Source: Paenibacillus sp. D2_2
GTDB lineage: Bacteria > Bacillota > Bacilli > Paenibacillales > Paenibacillaceae
DNA: 64,000 nucleotides
Assembly: GCF_031199965.1 (NCBI RefSeq)
Contig: NZ_CP133605.1
Location: 3,876,501 to 3,940,500 of the forward strand
Direction: 5' to 3'
Part shown: positions 57,066-64,000 of the stretch, piece after piece
Position numbering within the stretch: the stretch's first letter is position 1
How the letters are laid out: the number at the start of each line of letters is the position of its first letter
Made by a program: the position numbers and the translations under genes
The notes under the pieces: model-generated
Database searches by the model: none
What the model was told of the DNA's origin: nothing
Seen by the model: only the letters and a program-made list of their open reading frames with translations

Positions 57066-57524
57066 TTATGTTCTTAATATGGATTTTATATCATTCTTTA
57101 AGTCTTCAATTAAAGGTCTTTGCACAGTACTTATTTCTTCAAGATTAATGTCTTCTATCGATTTAAACTCCAACTGTAATGACTCTTGCTCTTTATCTAT
57201 ATAAATAAGTGTTTTATTATCTTCATCAATTTTTCCTGTTAAGTCTGCCTTTACATTAAATATAAACATTACAAATACAACTTCATTTCCATCTGGATAC
57301 TTATACTTCATCCGTGAACCACTATATACAGAATAAAGTTCATGATCTGTTACAACTAATCCTGTTTCCTCATGAATCTCTCGAATCATCGTCTCTTCAA
57401 TAGATTCACCTGCATTCATTCCGCCACCAGGAAGTCCCCAGTTACCATAATCAGATCTTCTCTGTAGTAATATCCTATCTTGATCGTCTCGAATGATTGC
57501 ACCGCCAGTTACTAATATCTTCAT
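57066..57524 (-). CDS. Nudix hydrolase
   Basis: 152 residues. Nudix box GGGMNAGESIEETMIREIHEETGLVV preceded by VTGGAIIRDDQDRILLQRRSDYGNWGLPGG. MutT/ADPR-ppase-like; substrate unknown. The RBS is GAGGTTAATC. Confidence 0.85.
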   Translation of the reverse strand: MKILVTGGAIIRDDQDRILLQRRSDYGNWGLPGGGMNAGESIEETMIREIHEETGLVVTDHELYSVYSGSRMKYKYPDGNEVVFVMFIFNVKADLTGKIDEDNKTLIYIDKEQESLQLEFKSIEDINLEEISTVQRPLIEDLKNDIKSILRT

Positions 57525-57642
57525 CTTTGATTAACCTCTCTGATAATGATTCATCCGCCTTCATCGAACCATTAACAACTCTCTTTTAAGATTTGTCGAA
57601 TTTTTCAATTGCTTTTGAAGAACACATTTTATTTCTTTAATT

Positions 57643-57933
57643 TTACTGACTCAAAACTACATAGCCTATCCACCCAATAACAAGATAAACAGGCATACAT
57701 GCCAATATCGAAAGCAATCGCTTGTTCTTTCTTATTAATTTTGCAGCTCCTACATAGCATAACGGGAGTAATAATCCCCAAATCAGAAATATTGGCCACC
57801 CAGCTATATAAATAGACATTGGTATTATTAAAATAGCTGAGACATATAAACTTTGATGGCTTTTAATCAACACTCCCAGGATAGAACAAATTATTGATGC
57901 AATCATAAAAGGCCAGAATAATACTGTAATCAT
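57643..57933 (-). CDS. Membrane protein (96 aa)
   Basis: Four hydrophobic stretches: MITVLFWPFMIASIICSILGVLI, LYVSAILIIPMSIYIAGWPIFLIWGLLLPLCYVGA, LLSILACMPVYLVIGWIGYVVLS. No family recognised. GTAGGGTGG precedes the ATG. Confidence 0.65.
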   Translation of the reverse strand: MITVLFWPFMIASIICSILGVLIKSHQSLYVSAILIIPMSIYIAGWPIFLIWGLLLPLCYVGAAKLIRKNKRLLSILACMPVYLVIGWIGYVVLSQ

Positions 57934-58023
57934 GTATTCTCCACCCTACATGTTTTAAATGTTTAGTATACTTTGCAGACTTTGTCGGGACTCAGCGTAG
58001 ATACGGTGTTATCGGATATTCAC

Positions 58024-58569
58024 TTACAAAATCATCTTGTACCACCCTGCTTCACCTACAAAATCATCTCTTGTTACATGTTCTTCACCTATTATTTTTC
58101 GGTAATTATTAATCGTTCCATCATGAGTCACTAGATAGATTCTACAATTCAATGTCTTATTCCATTCTATAAATCGATGGACATATCCCTTGAATTTTGT
58201 TGTCCATAAATCTTCATTAAAATCAACGATCTCAAATTCTCTATACAGTTCTTCAATGTCTTGTCTTCTATAGATCTCATCGCAAGCTAATGTAATCCAT
58301 TCTGGATTCTGTGGAAACATTCTTGGACCAATAAAAGGACTAATATATTTCTTTAAGTTCTGTCGTTCTGTAAAAATATTAGTCGTTTCAATTGTTCTTC
58401 TTGTTGGACTTGAAATAATAATATCCGTTGGCTTTAAGTCAAATATATCTGTCAAATTTCTTGCCTGTACTTTACCTTTTTCCGTTAGAGCTGGGTGCCG
58501 AATGTCTAAACTGTTTGGTAAATTAATTGTGTGTTCTCCTTGTGCATGCCTGATAAATACTATCTCCAT
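58024..58569 (-). CDS. Histidine phosphatase-family protein
   Basis: MEIVFIRHAQGEHTIN has the RHAQGE catalytic motif (normal RHG/RHA), and the second His is in YLVTHDGTINNYR. Related to phosphoglycerate-mutase-like phosphatases; substrate unknown. ATG 58569 has AGTGAGTG upstream, inside the end of the DJ-1 gene (58579); the two are adjacent and probably cotranscribed. Confidence 0.8.
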   Translation of the reverse strand: MEIVFIRHAQGEHTINLPNSLDIRHPALTEKGKVQARNLTDIFDLKPTDIIISSPTRRTIETTNIFTERQNLKKYISPFIGPRMFPQNPEWITLACDEIYRRQDIEELYREFEIVDFNEDLWTTKFKGYVHRFIEWNKTLNCRIYLVTHDGTINNYRKIIGEEHVTRDDFVGEAGWYKMIL

Positions 58570-58578
58570 TGTATACAC

Positions 58579-59163
58579 TCACTTTATAACAATAATTCCT
58601 TGCACTTCGTACGGATAATCGATTTGTTTCTTAACTACATCTACTGCTTCCTTATTTACAAAACGCTCAACGATATATAATGCAAGATCAATTGATGTGG
58701 ATACTCCACCGGCTGTAATAAGATTTCCGTCTTTAACAATTCTGGCTTTGATAACTTCCTTACAGTATGGTTCTAATAATTCATATGCATTTGGATGTGT
58801 AGTCGCACTCTTATTCTCCAGGAACCCTGCTGCACCTAATAATAGTGATCCAGTACAAACTGATACCAAATGTTCAACATTAGCGGCTTGGCGCAGCCAC
58901 CCGATGAATTCTTCATCAAATCGAAGCTTTCGTGTCCCCATTCCTCCAGGAACAAATACTAAATCATACTCTGACAGATCTGGTTTGATTTTATCCACTT
59001 TAATGGTTAGTCCTAATTCATCGGAGATTTCTTCTGATAATCCACAAATATCCCATGTAGTTCCTTTGGTTTCCTCAAACATATTCAATCGATAAATCAC
59101 ATCATAAAATCCAATAAAGTCCAAAAACGTGAGTCCGTTAAAAACAACAAAGCCAATTTTCAT
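58579..59163 (-). CDS. DJ-1/PfpI-family protein
   Basis: 194 residues. KIGFVVFNGLTFLDFIGFYDVIYRL, FVPGGMGTRKL (nucleophile elbow region), and VSVCTGSLLLGAAGFLENKSATTHPNAYELLEPY, where the Cys of VCTGS is the nucleophile. Resembles the isonitrile hydratase/AraC-N class of the DJ-1 family, roles uncertain. RBS GAGGGGGGA is very strong. Operon with the phosphatase gene. Confidence 0.85.
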   Translation of the reverse strand: MKIGFVVFNGLTFLDFIGFYDVIYRLNMFEETKGTTWDICGLSEEISDELGLTIKVDKIKPDLSEYDLVFVPGGMGTRKLRFDEEFIGWLRQAANVEHLVSVCTGSLLLGAAGFLENKSATTHPNAYELLEPYCKEVIKARIVKDGNLITAGGVSTSIDLALYIVERFVNKEAVDVVKKQIDYPYEVQGIIVIK

Positions 59164-59279
59164 TGAAATCCCCCCTCTGTTTCTAAGAGAATCTGCTAAT
59201 TATGGTCTTTCTTCTATTGAAGATCGACTTTATATATTTCATAGAAAAGTTTCTTCTAATAATTAATGAGGAAACCAAC

Positions 59280-59816
59280 TTACAGAAAATACCTCTGTAT
59301 CACTTCATCATCCCAGATCTGTACTTCAATATATCTTTCAGGTCCTTTATCTCCATTCCGATTCCATTCCTGTGGCATTTTAAATTCATCGATTACTTTA
59401 ACTATCTCTTGTTTGGAATATACCTGTCTACGATACGGCTTATTATCTTGATACCTCATCGTTGGAAATAGATCACCATATGTGAAACTAATTGTATTTT
59501 CATCAAACTCATCTAAGTTAATTGTTATCCAACTAGGATTCATATACCATGTCTTTAACCAATCGCAAGATCCCAGTGTCATATAGTGCGGAAAAAAGTT
59601 CTTTGGTTTTCCACCCTTAGCCATGAATTGTTCTCTGGCTATCTTCTCGAGATCTCTTCTAATTAGCATATAATCATCAGGTCTCTGACTTGCAAACAGC
59701 TTTCCGTCCTGTTTGATTTGTCGTGAAACATCAAGAGCCTCGTCAATTGAAAGACTAGATAGATTTCTTAATGGTCCTATATCCTTTTCAAAATAATGAT
59801 ACAAAGTATAATTCAT
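59280..59816 (-). CDS. Conserved hypothetical protein (178 aa)
   Basis: MNYTLYHYFEKDIGPLRNLSSLSIDEALDVSRQIKQDGKLFASQRPDDYMLIRRDLEKIAREQF...GSCDWLKTWYMNPSWITINLDEFDENTISFTYGDLFPTM... Soluble; no known domain recognised. I recall proteins of the same layout in Paenibacillus and Clostridium. Repeat copy 12 lies immediately upstream. Confidence 0.7.
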   Translation of the reverse strand: MNYTLYHYFEKDIGPLRNLSSLSIDEALDVSRQIKQDGKLFASQRPDDYMLIRRDLEKIAREQFMAKGGKPKNFFPHYMTLGSCDWLKTWYMNPSWITINLDEFDENTISFTYGDLFPTMRYQDNKPYRRQVYSKQEIVKVIDEFKMPQEWNRNGDKGPERYIEVQIWDDEVIQRYFL

Positions 59817-59859
59817 GTGTATTGTTCCTTTGTTTTTTATTTACTGTTCTTCAGAGATT

Positions 59860-59930
59860 TCATCTAATGTTTGTATTCACAAAACGACCCAGCCTTAGAT
59901 AGCTTTTATCTTAGATCGGGTCGTGTATGA
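59860..59930 (+). repeat. Palindromic repeat, copy 12
   Basis: TAATGTTTGTATTCACAAA, core ACGACCCAGCCTTAGATAG then CTTTTATCTTAGATCGGGTCGT (59884-59924). The tail (GTATGACAGAATGGG) is poorly preserved. Between two minus-strand genes. Confidence 0.85.
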
Positions 59931-59966
59931 CAGAATGGGCAATTGCGCCGCAGCATATATGCATTA

Positions 59967-61316
59967 TTAAACGAATGAACTCTGATTAACATCAGATAGT
60001 TGCAGCATTTCTACCAAATAAGGGTTCATGAATACACCTGAAGGATCAAGCTCTTGACGAAGGTGAAGAAATGCATCCCACTTCGAATATACCGTACGTA
60101 GCTGCTCCGCGTGCATCGTGTGCATCTTGCCCCAGTGCGGTCTCCCGCCATACCGTCTACAGATCTCCTCTACTTTGGCAAAATAGTCGGCATACTCCAT
60201 CCCACGGTACATATGTACAGCAATATAGCCAGAATCACGTCCATTCGCCGGACTAAGCCATATATCGTCTCCCTGGACATAACGGCATTCGACTGGAAAA
60301 TGAACAGCAAATTGGTATTTATCTACTGCATCGCGTATTTCCTCAAGTACCATTCGCAAGCGATCTGCCGGGACGCTGTATTCCATTTCATTAAATCGAA
60401 CGAGCCTCGGCGTCGCGAAAATGCGGTGACTATATCCCACTTCCTGCACATCTGGCACGCTTGTTGCTGATAATCGGCTTATCGGTTTACAAAGGCGAGG
60501 AATGAAACGGCAACACTCCGACAATAACCAGAATAGCGCATTCTCCATCAGCATGATTTTCCAGTAGCTCCAGCGGCTTGGCGTTCCGGGGACCTCATCC
60601 GTCTTATTGGTCAGCTTTATTTGAGCAATATCCGTGTAAGGGAACCAATAAAATTCGAAATGACGGTTTTCCTTTTTAAATAGATCGAGCTGCTCAAGGC
60701 ATTGGGAAAACGGCATTTTGCTGCTTGTATAGCAGAGCGCGTACGAAGGTATAACACGAAGCTTCACCTTCACGATAATTCCGAACACCCCTAGTGACAC
60801 CTGCATCGCCCGAAAAAGTTCTTCATCCTGCTCGGCTGAACATTCGAGGATTTCCCCTGCCGCTGTAACTACCGTCAAACCTACCGCTTGCGTTGCAAGG
60901 CTCCCGAGTCGTTCTCCTGTCCCATGTGTTCCTGTACTGATCGCCCCTGCAATGGATTGCGCATTAATATCGCCCAGATTCTCTTGCGCGACCCCATAGG
61001 CATGCAATTCTTCCCCGAGACGGTCCAGCTTTGTTCCACCCCACACCTCGGCAATCCCCTTCTCAGAATCAACAGCAATCATACCCTGCAATTGATCCAA
61101 GGAGACCAATACATCATCGGTCTGGACGAGCCTTGTAAATGAATGTCCGGATCCGACGACACGCAGCTTACGTCCTTCGGCGCCACATTCCTTAACAATC
61201 CCGACCACCTCTTCTACGCTGGCTGGATATACAATGCTTCTCGGTAATCCGCGTACGAGTCCTGACCAATTACGCCATTCTTTCTTATTGCGCTCCTTCA
61301 AATCTACAGAAAGCAT
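59967..61316 (-). CDS. FAD-linked sugar-lactone oxidase (D-arabinono-1,4-lactone oxidase-like)
   Basis: Start ATG 61316 (MLSVDLKERNKKEWRNWSGLVRGLPRS); the frame opens at 61394. About 449 residues: VAO-type FAD domain (RKLRVVGSGHSFTRLVQTDDVLVSLDQL; GTHGTGERLGSLATQAVGLTVVTAAG), and the ALO domain (FPVECRYVQGDDIWLSPANGRDSGYIAVHMYRG; RPHWGKMHTM; HLRQELDPSGVFMNPYL). Oxidises aldonolactones or a related sugar alcohol. Its start lies inside the 3' end of the upstream PLP gene (stop at 61285), overlapping by 32 bases. Confidence 0.85.
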   Translation of the reverse strand: MLSVDLKERNKKEWRNWSGLVRGLPRSIVYPASVEEVVGIVKECGAEGRKLRVVGSGHSFTRLVQTDDVLVSLDQLQGMIAVDSEKGIAEVWGGTKLDRLGEELHAYGVAQENLGDINAQSIAGAISTGTHGTGERLGSLATQAVGLTVVTAAGEILECSAEQDEELFRAMQVSLGVFGIIVKVKLRVIPSYALCYTSSKMPFSQCLEQLDLFKKENRHFEFYWFPYTDIAQIKLTNKTDEVPGTPSRWSYWKIMLMENALFWLLSECCRFIPRLCKPISRLSATSVPDVQEVGYSHRIFATPRLVRFNEMEYSVPADRLRMVLEEIRDAVDKYQFAVHFPVECRYVQGDDIWLSPANGRDSGYIAVHMYRGMEYADYFAKVEEICRRYGGRPHWGKMHTMHAEQLRTVYSKWDAFLHLRQELDPSGVFMNPYLVEMLQLSDVNQSSFV

Positions 61317-62491
61317 AGTCCGTCCCCCGATATGTCGTTGTCTTACCAACGATACTGCCATTCGAAATGTAGTAGAGATGTGCGAATCGTTCACATAACT
61401 CTCCTGCCTTACTATGACGCATAAAGATCGGATCGCCGAGTTTCAGCTCTTCTAGCCCGTTGTAGCGGATTGGCGTCTGAACTTCGCCCGCCCCTTCCAT
61501 CGCAAGAAGTGCCGTACCTTTCGGCAGATATGGACGCGGCAGTTTGTCACTGCCTGCAGCACCTGAAGCCGTGTATCCACCGCCTAAGCAAGTGTAGAGA
61601 TCGCCACGGGGCTGACGCACGATCTCGATCGCATACCCTGCGGCGGGCATTAAGGTGAAGTCCCGGTAGTGGTCGAACAGGCCGGGCGAATCGAACCCCA
61701 GCCGGCTGTAACCTCGGTGACGGCTGGCTCCATGCTGCTTGTATGTAGGCTGCCCGTGCCACCTGCATTCACGAACCGCAGCGGAGGAAGACCCAAGCGG
61801 TCGATCTCCCTGACCAGTTCGGCCCGCCGGGCAGCGGCTTCACGGATCGAGCGGCGCTTGAGCAGCCGAACGATCGCGTTCTTCATCACCTGCCCAGGTA
61901 CGCTGTCGCCTAAACCTGCGACCTGCGCTTCGTAGCCCATGAGGCCGTCGAGCACGACGTGCTTTGACTGCGCGATGCGCCGGGCGAGACCGAGCGCCGC
62001 TGCTGTGGAGCGTATTGGCGAGCGCCATACGCCGAAATGCAGCCCCGGGACATCGATCGACATATCAATGTCTACACAAAGCGGCAGCCTCACACCATAC
62101 TTGGCTGCTGCCGCTTCCGCCTGCTCGACATGCGTCTCGCAGTCAACCATCAGCGTGATGCTGCGCCCTTCACGCTGATGTATAGCGACGGACTCGAGTA
62201 GTCGTGCGTCCGTCGCAGGGTAGCCTAGCAGCAAGTCGGTGAATCCGTGCTGCGCGAGATGGAGTGCTTCGGCACCGTGAAGCACATGATCCCTTGAAAC
62301 TGCGCATTTGCCTGAAGAATGCGCCGCAGTACATCAACAGAGCGGATCGATTTGCTCGCAATGCGGACTTTTTTTCCATTCGCCCGATGAAGAACGCTCT
62401 GAATATTCTGCTGCAGCAGGTCCAGATCAACGAAGGCAAAGGGCATCGGTAGCCCAGCGCAGACTTCTTTATAGTAACGATAATCACGCAC
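61285..62491 (-). pseudogene. Alanine-racemase-fold PLP enzyme (D-amino-acid aldolase/deaminase type), frameshifted twice
   Basis: Three frames make a ~400-residue protein. First MRDYRYYKEVCAGLPMPFAFVDLDLLQQNIQSVLHRANGKKVRIASKSIRS (PLP Lys in ASKS), then ALHLAQHGFTDLLLGYPATDARLL... VTAG, then FDSPGLFDHYRDFTLMPAAGYAIEIVRQP to TYRGTDYAFCRFEGA. Shifts lie near 62270 (TGCCGAAGC) and 61690 (GCTGGGG). This type of fold-III PLP enzyme (D-threonine/serine-type aldolase) is often next to ALO oxidase genes in Paenibacillus. Substrate inferred, not shown. GC content is visibly higher than in the flanking genes. Confidence 0.75.
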
Positions 62492-62589
62492 TTAACTCGA
62501 CCTCCTTTGTCTGGAAGATACAAGATTTCTTGTATTATTAATATTCTAACAATAGAGAGATAACCCATATTTTCTTATGTATTTTATAT

Positions 62590-62668
62590 ACAAACAACCC
62601 AGCCTTAGATACCTCTTATCTTAGGCTGGGTCGTTTGTTGTCTGAGCTTATTCCATGATTATATCTGG
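62590..62668 (+). repeat. Palindromic repeat, copy 13
   Basis: AAACAACCCAGCCTTAGATACCTC then TTATCTTAGGCTGGGTCGTTT (62592-62636), tail GTTGTCTGAGCTTATTCCATG ATTATATCTGGACAAC. In a 331-base gap upstream of the divergent genes; the rest of the gap shows only a small leader for 62823. Same orientation as all others. Confidence 0.92.
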
Positions 62669-62822
62669 ACAACCAAGGGTCTGTCTCAGCTACGCTAGTT
62701 CAGGGGCTAGATATACTAAGTAGCCTGTACTTCTTAATTTACGAAAAAATTCAAAGAACATTAAAGATAGTGAAATCTATGATAAAATAGTCAAATATAC
62801 TTTAAACTAGGGGGTGTGAATC

Positions 62823-63014
62823 ATGTTCCCGAAAAGTCTAGATTCAGTTGAGGAAGATATAGCAAAGAAAAGATTAGAAGAAACGCAAATAGAGCTATTA
62901 GAGAAACCTAGGGATAGTTTTTTCTGGAAACTGAGCAGTACATTAATAGCAGGAATTATGGTCCTTGGCGTATTTTTTTTATTTTTATGGATAATGCATA
63001 AGATCAGATATTAA
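62823..63014 (+). CDS. Single-pass membrane peptide (63 aa)
   Basis: Charged N-terminus (EEDIAKKRLEETQIELLEKPRD), then one TM helix (SSTLIAGIMVLGVFFLFLWI). Ribosome site AGGGGGTG. No family recognised. Confidence 0.65.
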   Translation: MFPKSLDSVEEDIAKKRLEETQIELLEKPRDSFFWKLSSTLIAGIMVLGVFFLFLWIMHKIRY

Positions 63015-63037
63015 AAGTACCGATATGCATTCAATCC

Positions 63038-63513
63038 TCACTTAGTATTCTCTACAAAACTTCTAGCGATATCATTCGCTTCATTAATTGTATTTGCAGG
63101 GCCCGATTTATAACCTTCAACTATGTCATATTTTGAGTTCACTTCATCTGATTTAATCCATACTCTGTCGAAGTTATTGAAATCAAGACTGAACCTATAG
63201 TTTTTACAGTTCTAAATTCACTTTCAATGGATGTTAATAATCCAAAATATTTGTTATTTTCTTGATCCAATTTAATATCACGCTTTACATCTCTATCTAA
63301 AATCAATTCGCCAATAAATACATTCCTACCAAAAAGATTTTTATATAGATCTCCGTGGATATTGATTAGTGTATTCTTCTCGAACTTAGATTCATTTACA
63401 TATATTACTCCATTATATTCCACGTCGATTTTATGTGGTCTAAGATAGTTAATTAAGAAATACATAACTGGAACAATAATAAGACAACTAATTATCCATA
63501 TAATTTTCCTCAT
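63038..63513 (-). pseudogene. Membrane-anchored hypothetical protein, frameshifted
   Basis: MRKIIWIISCLIIVPVMYFLINYLRPHKIDVEYNGVIYVNESKFE: one TM anchor and a beta-rich outside domain. The first frame ends STEYGLNQMK at 63139; the adjoining frame continues LDFNNFDRVWIKSDEVNSKYDIVEGYKSGPANTINEAND to VENTK and a stop at 63038. One base lost near 63195. Confidence 0.6.
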
Positions 63514-63567
63514 CGTATCCCCTCAAAAATATTCAATTCTGATTTCCGATTACATCTTGAGTTACCT

Positions 63568-63999
63568 TCAAGGTATCTTTACCTTGTCTTCTCCAAAATA
63601 AAAACCTTTAAGTTGTTTATCAAAGAAATCCTTTAAATTTTCTTGATTGATTATATAGATGACTCGGCCAAACCTTATATCCGTTCTTGTTATATAAATA
63701 TTTTCAAGATCGTATTGAATTCTAATTTCTTTTCTGGTATTTAATCTAAAAACAATCCCCGCGCTAATGCTTGTGTTTGATGGTATTTGATTCAACTCTG
63801 TAATATCTGAAGCCGATGCAGAATTAATCCAATCTACAATATTATTAATTTCATTCTGATTTAATTCTACTTTTATCCAATCGATATATGCACCACCCGA
63901 TCCATTACTGGTATATTGTACTTTGGACATCTCGGCGCTGGAGATTTTTTTTGCTTGAATCTCTTTATTTAACTTTGTCTTACTCATGAGATTATTCAT
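63568..63999 (-). CDS. Hypothetical protein, possibly cut by the window edge
   Basis: 143 residues visible from ATG 63999, at the window edge: MNNLMSKTKLNKEIQAKKISSAEMSKVQYTSNGSGGAYIDWIKVELNQNEINNIVDWINSAS... ending FYFGEDKVKIP. Beta-rich, no TM; the true N-terminus may lie beyond the window. No family recognised. Confidence 0.55.
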   Translation of the reverse strand: MNNLMSKTKLNKEIQAKKISSAEMSKVQYTSNGSGGAYIDWIKVELNQNEINNIVDWINSASASDITELNQIPSNTSISAGIVFRLNTRKEIRIQYDLENIYITRTDIRFGRVIYIINQENLKDFFDKQLKGFYFGEDKVKIP

Positions 64000-64000
64000 A

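Noticed and set aside
38338-62668. attC sites of an integron
   Set aside because: The palindromes have no RYYYAAC/GTTRRRY cores, and no intI or other recombinase gene is seen; kept only as an analogy in the findings.

Overview
The window looks like accessory chromosome of a low-GC, spore-forming Bacillales, most likely Paenibacillus or a close relative. The signs are: YesM/YesN-type two-component proteins, a squalene-hopene/sporulenol-type cyclase, two glycine-rich YjcZ-like membrane peptides, a CE4 deacetylase with a carbohydrate-binding tail, a FusB-type EF-G-binding protein, strong AAGGAGG ribosome binding sites, and many single-gene GNAT, Nudix, VOC, DinB and phosphotransferase units. I saw no rRNA, tRNA, CRISPR array, transposase or recombinase gene. 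The assignment rests on gene content only.

Layout. 1-6.6 kb: a broken GPP34-like gene, debris of a second FusB gene, a YjcZ-like peptide, FusB, a frameshifted GNAT, a P-loop protein and an acetylxylan-esterase-like deacetylase. 6.9-14.9 kb: uridine kinase (frameshifted), two VOC proteins, GNAT, Nudix, APH, phosphodiester glycosidase, NIF3 and lactonase. 15-20 kb: a YesMN two-component pair divergent from a NusG-II-like gene and an FMN/FAD surface reductase lipoprotein. 21-26 kb: an OmpR-type regulator and kinase with a MacB/Vex-like ABC exporter; the same TTAAGGTT direct repeat lies before the regulator and before the transporter genes. 26-35.5 kb: GNAT, Nudix, IMPase, hopene/sporulenol cyclase, ADP-ribosylglycohydrolase and an AraC regulator. 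35.6-38.1 kb: a TauABC/SsuABC-like importer. 38.4-49.6 kb and 53.8-64 kb: long runs of small, mostly minus-strand accessory genes, many broken. 49.8-53.6 kb: a heterocycloanthracin-type azole-peptide (TOMM) pair, a ThiF-like maturation protein and a YcaO cyclodehydratase, followed by a 40-residue membrane peptide with a Ser-Cys-Ser-Cys-Ser-Cys stretch.

Two things stand out. First, about 13 copies of one palindromic intergenic repeat (core CCCAGCCTTAGATAG, a short loop, then its complement, then a conserved asymmetric tail) are spread over 58 kb. All that can be oriented face the same way, whatever the strand of the neighbouring genes, and several sit at joins of truncated genes. With the gene content, this resembles an integron-like or repeat-mediated cassette array, but no recombinase is visible and the sites do not fit the attC core rule. 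Second, the TOMM locus carries an unusual N-terminally shortened partner protein and a plausible but unproven modified peptide.

An important caution: about 20 genes carry single-base frameshifts, often in or beside short homopolymers, with the protein continuing perfectly in another frame. Many of these may be sequencing errors rather than true pseudogenes.
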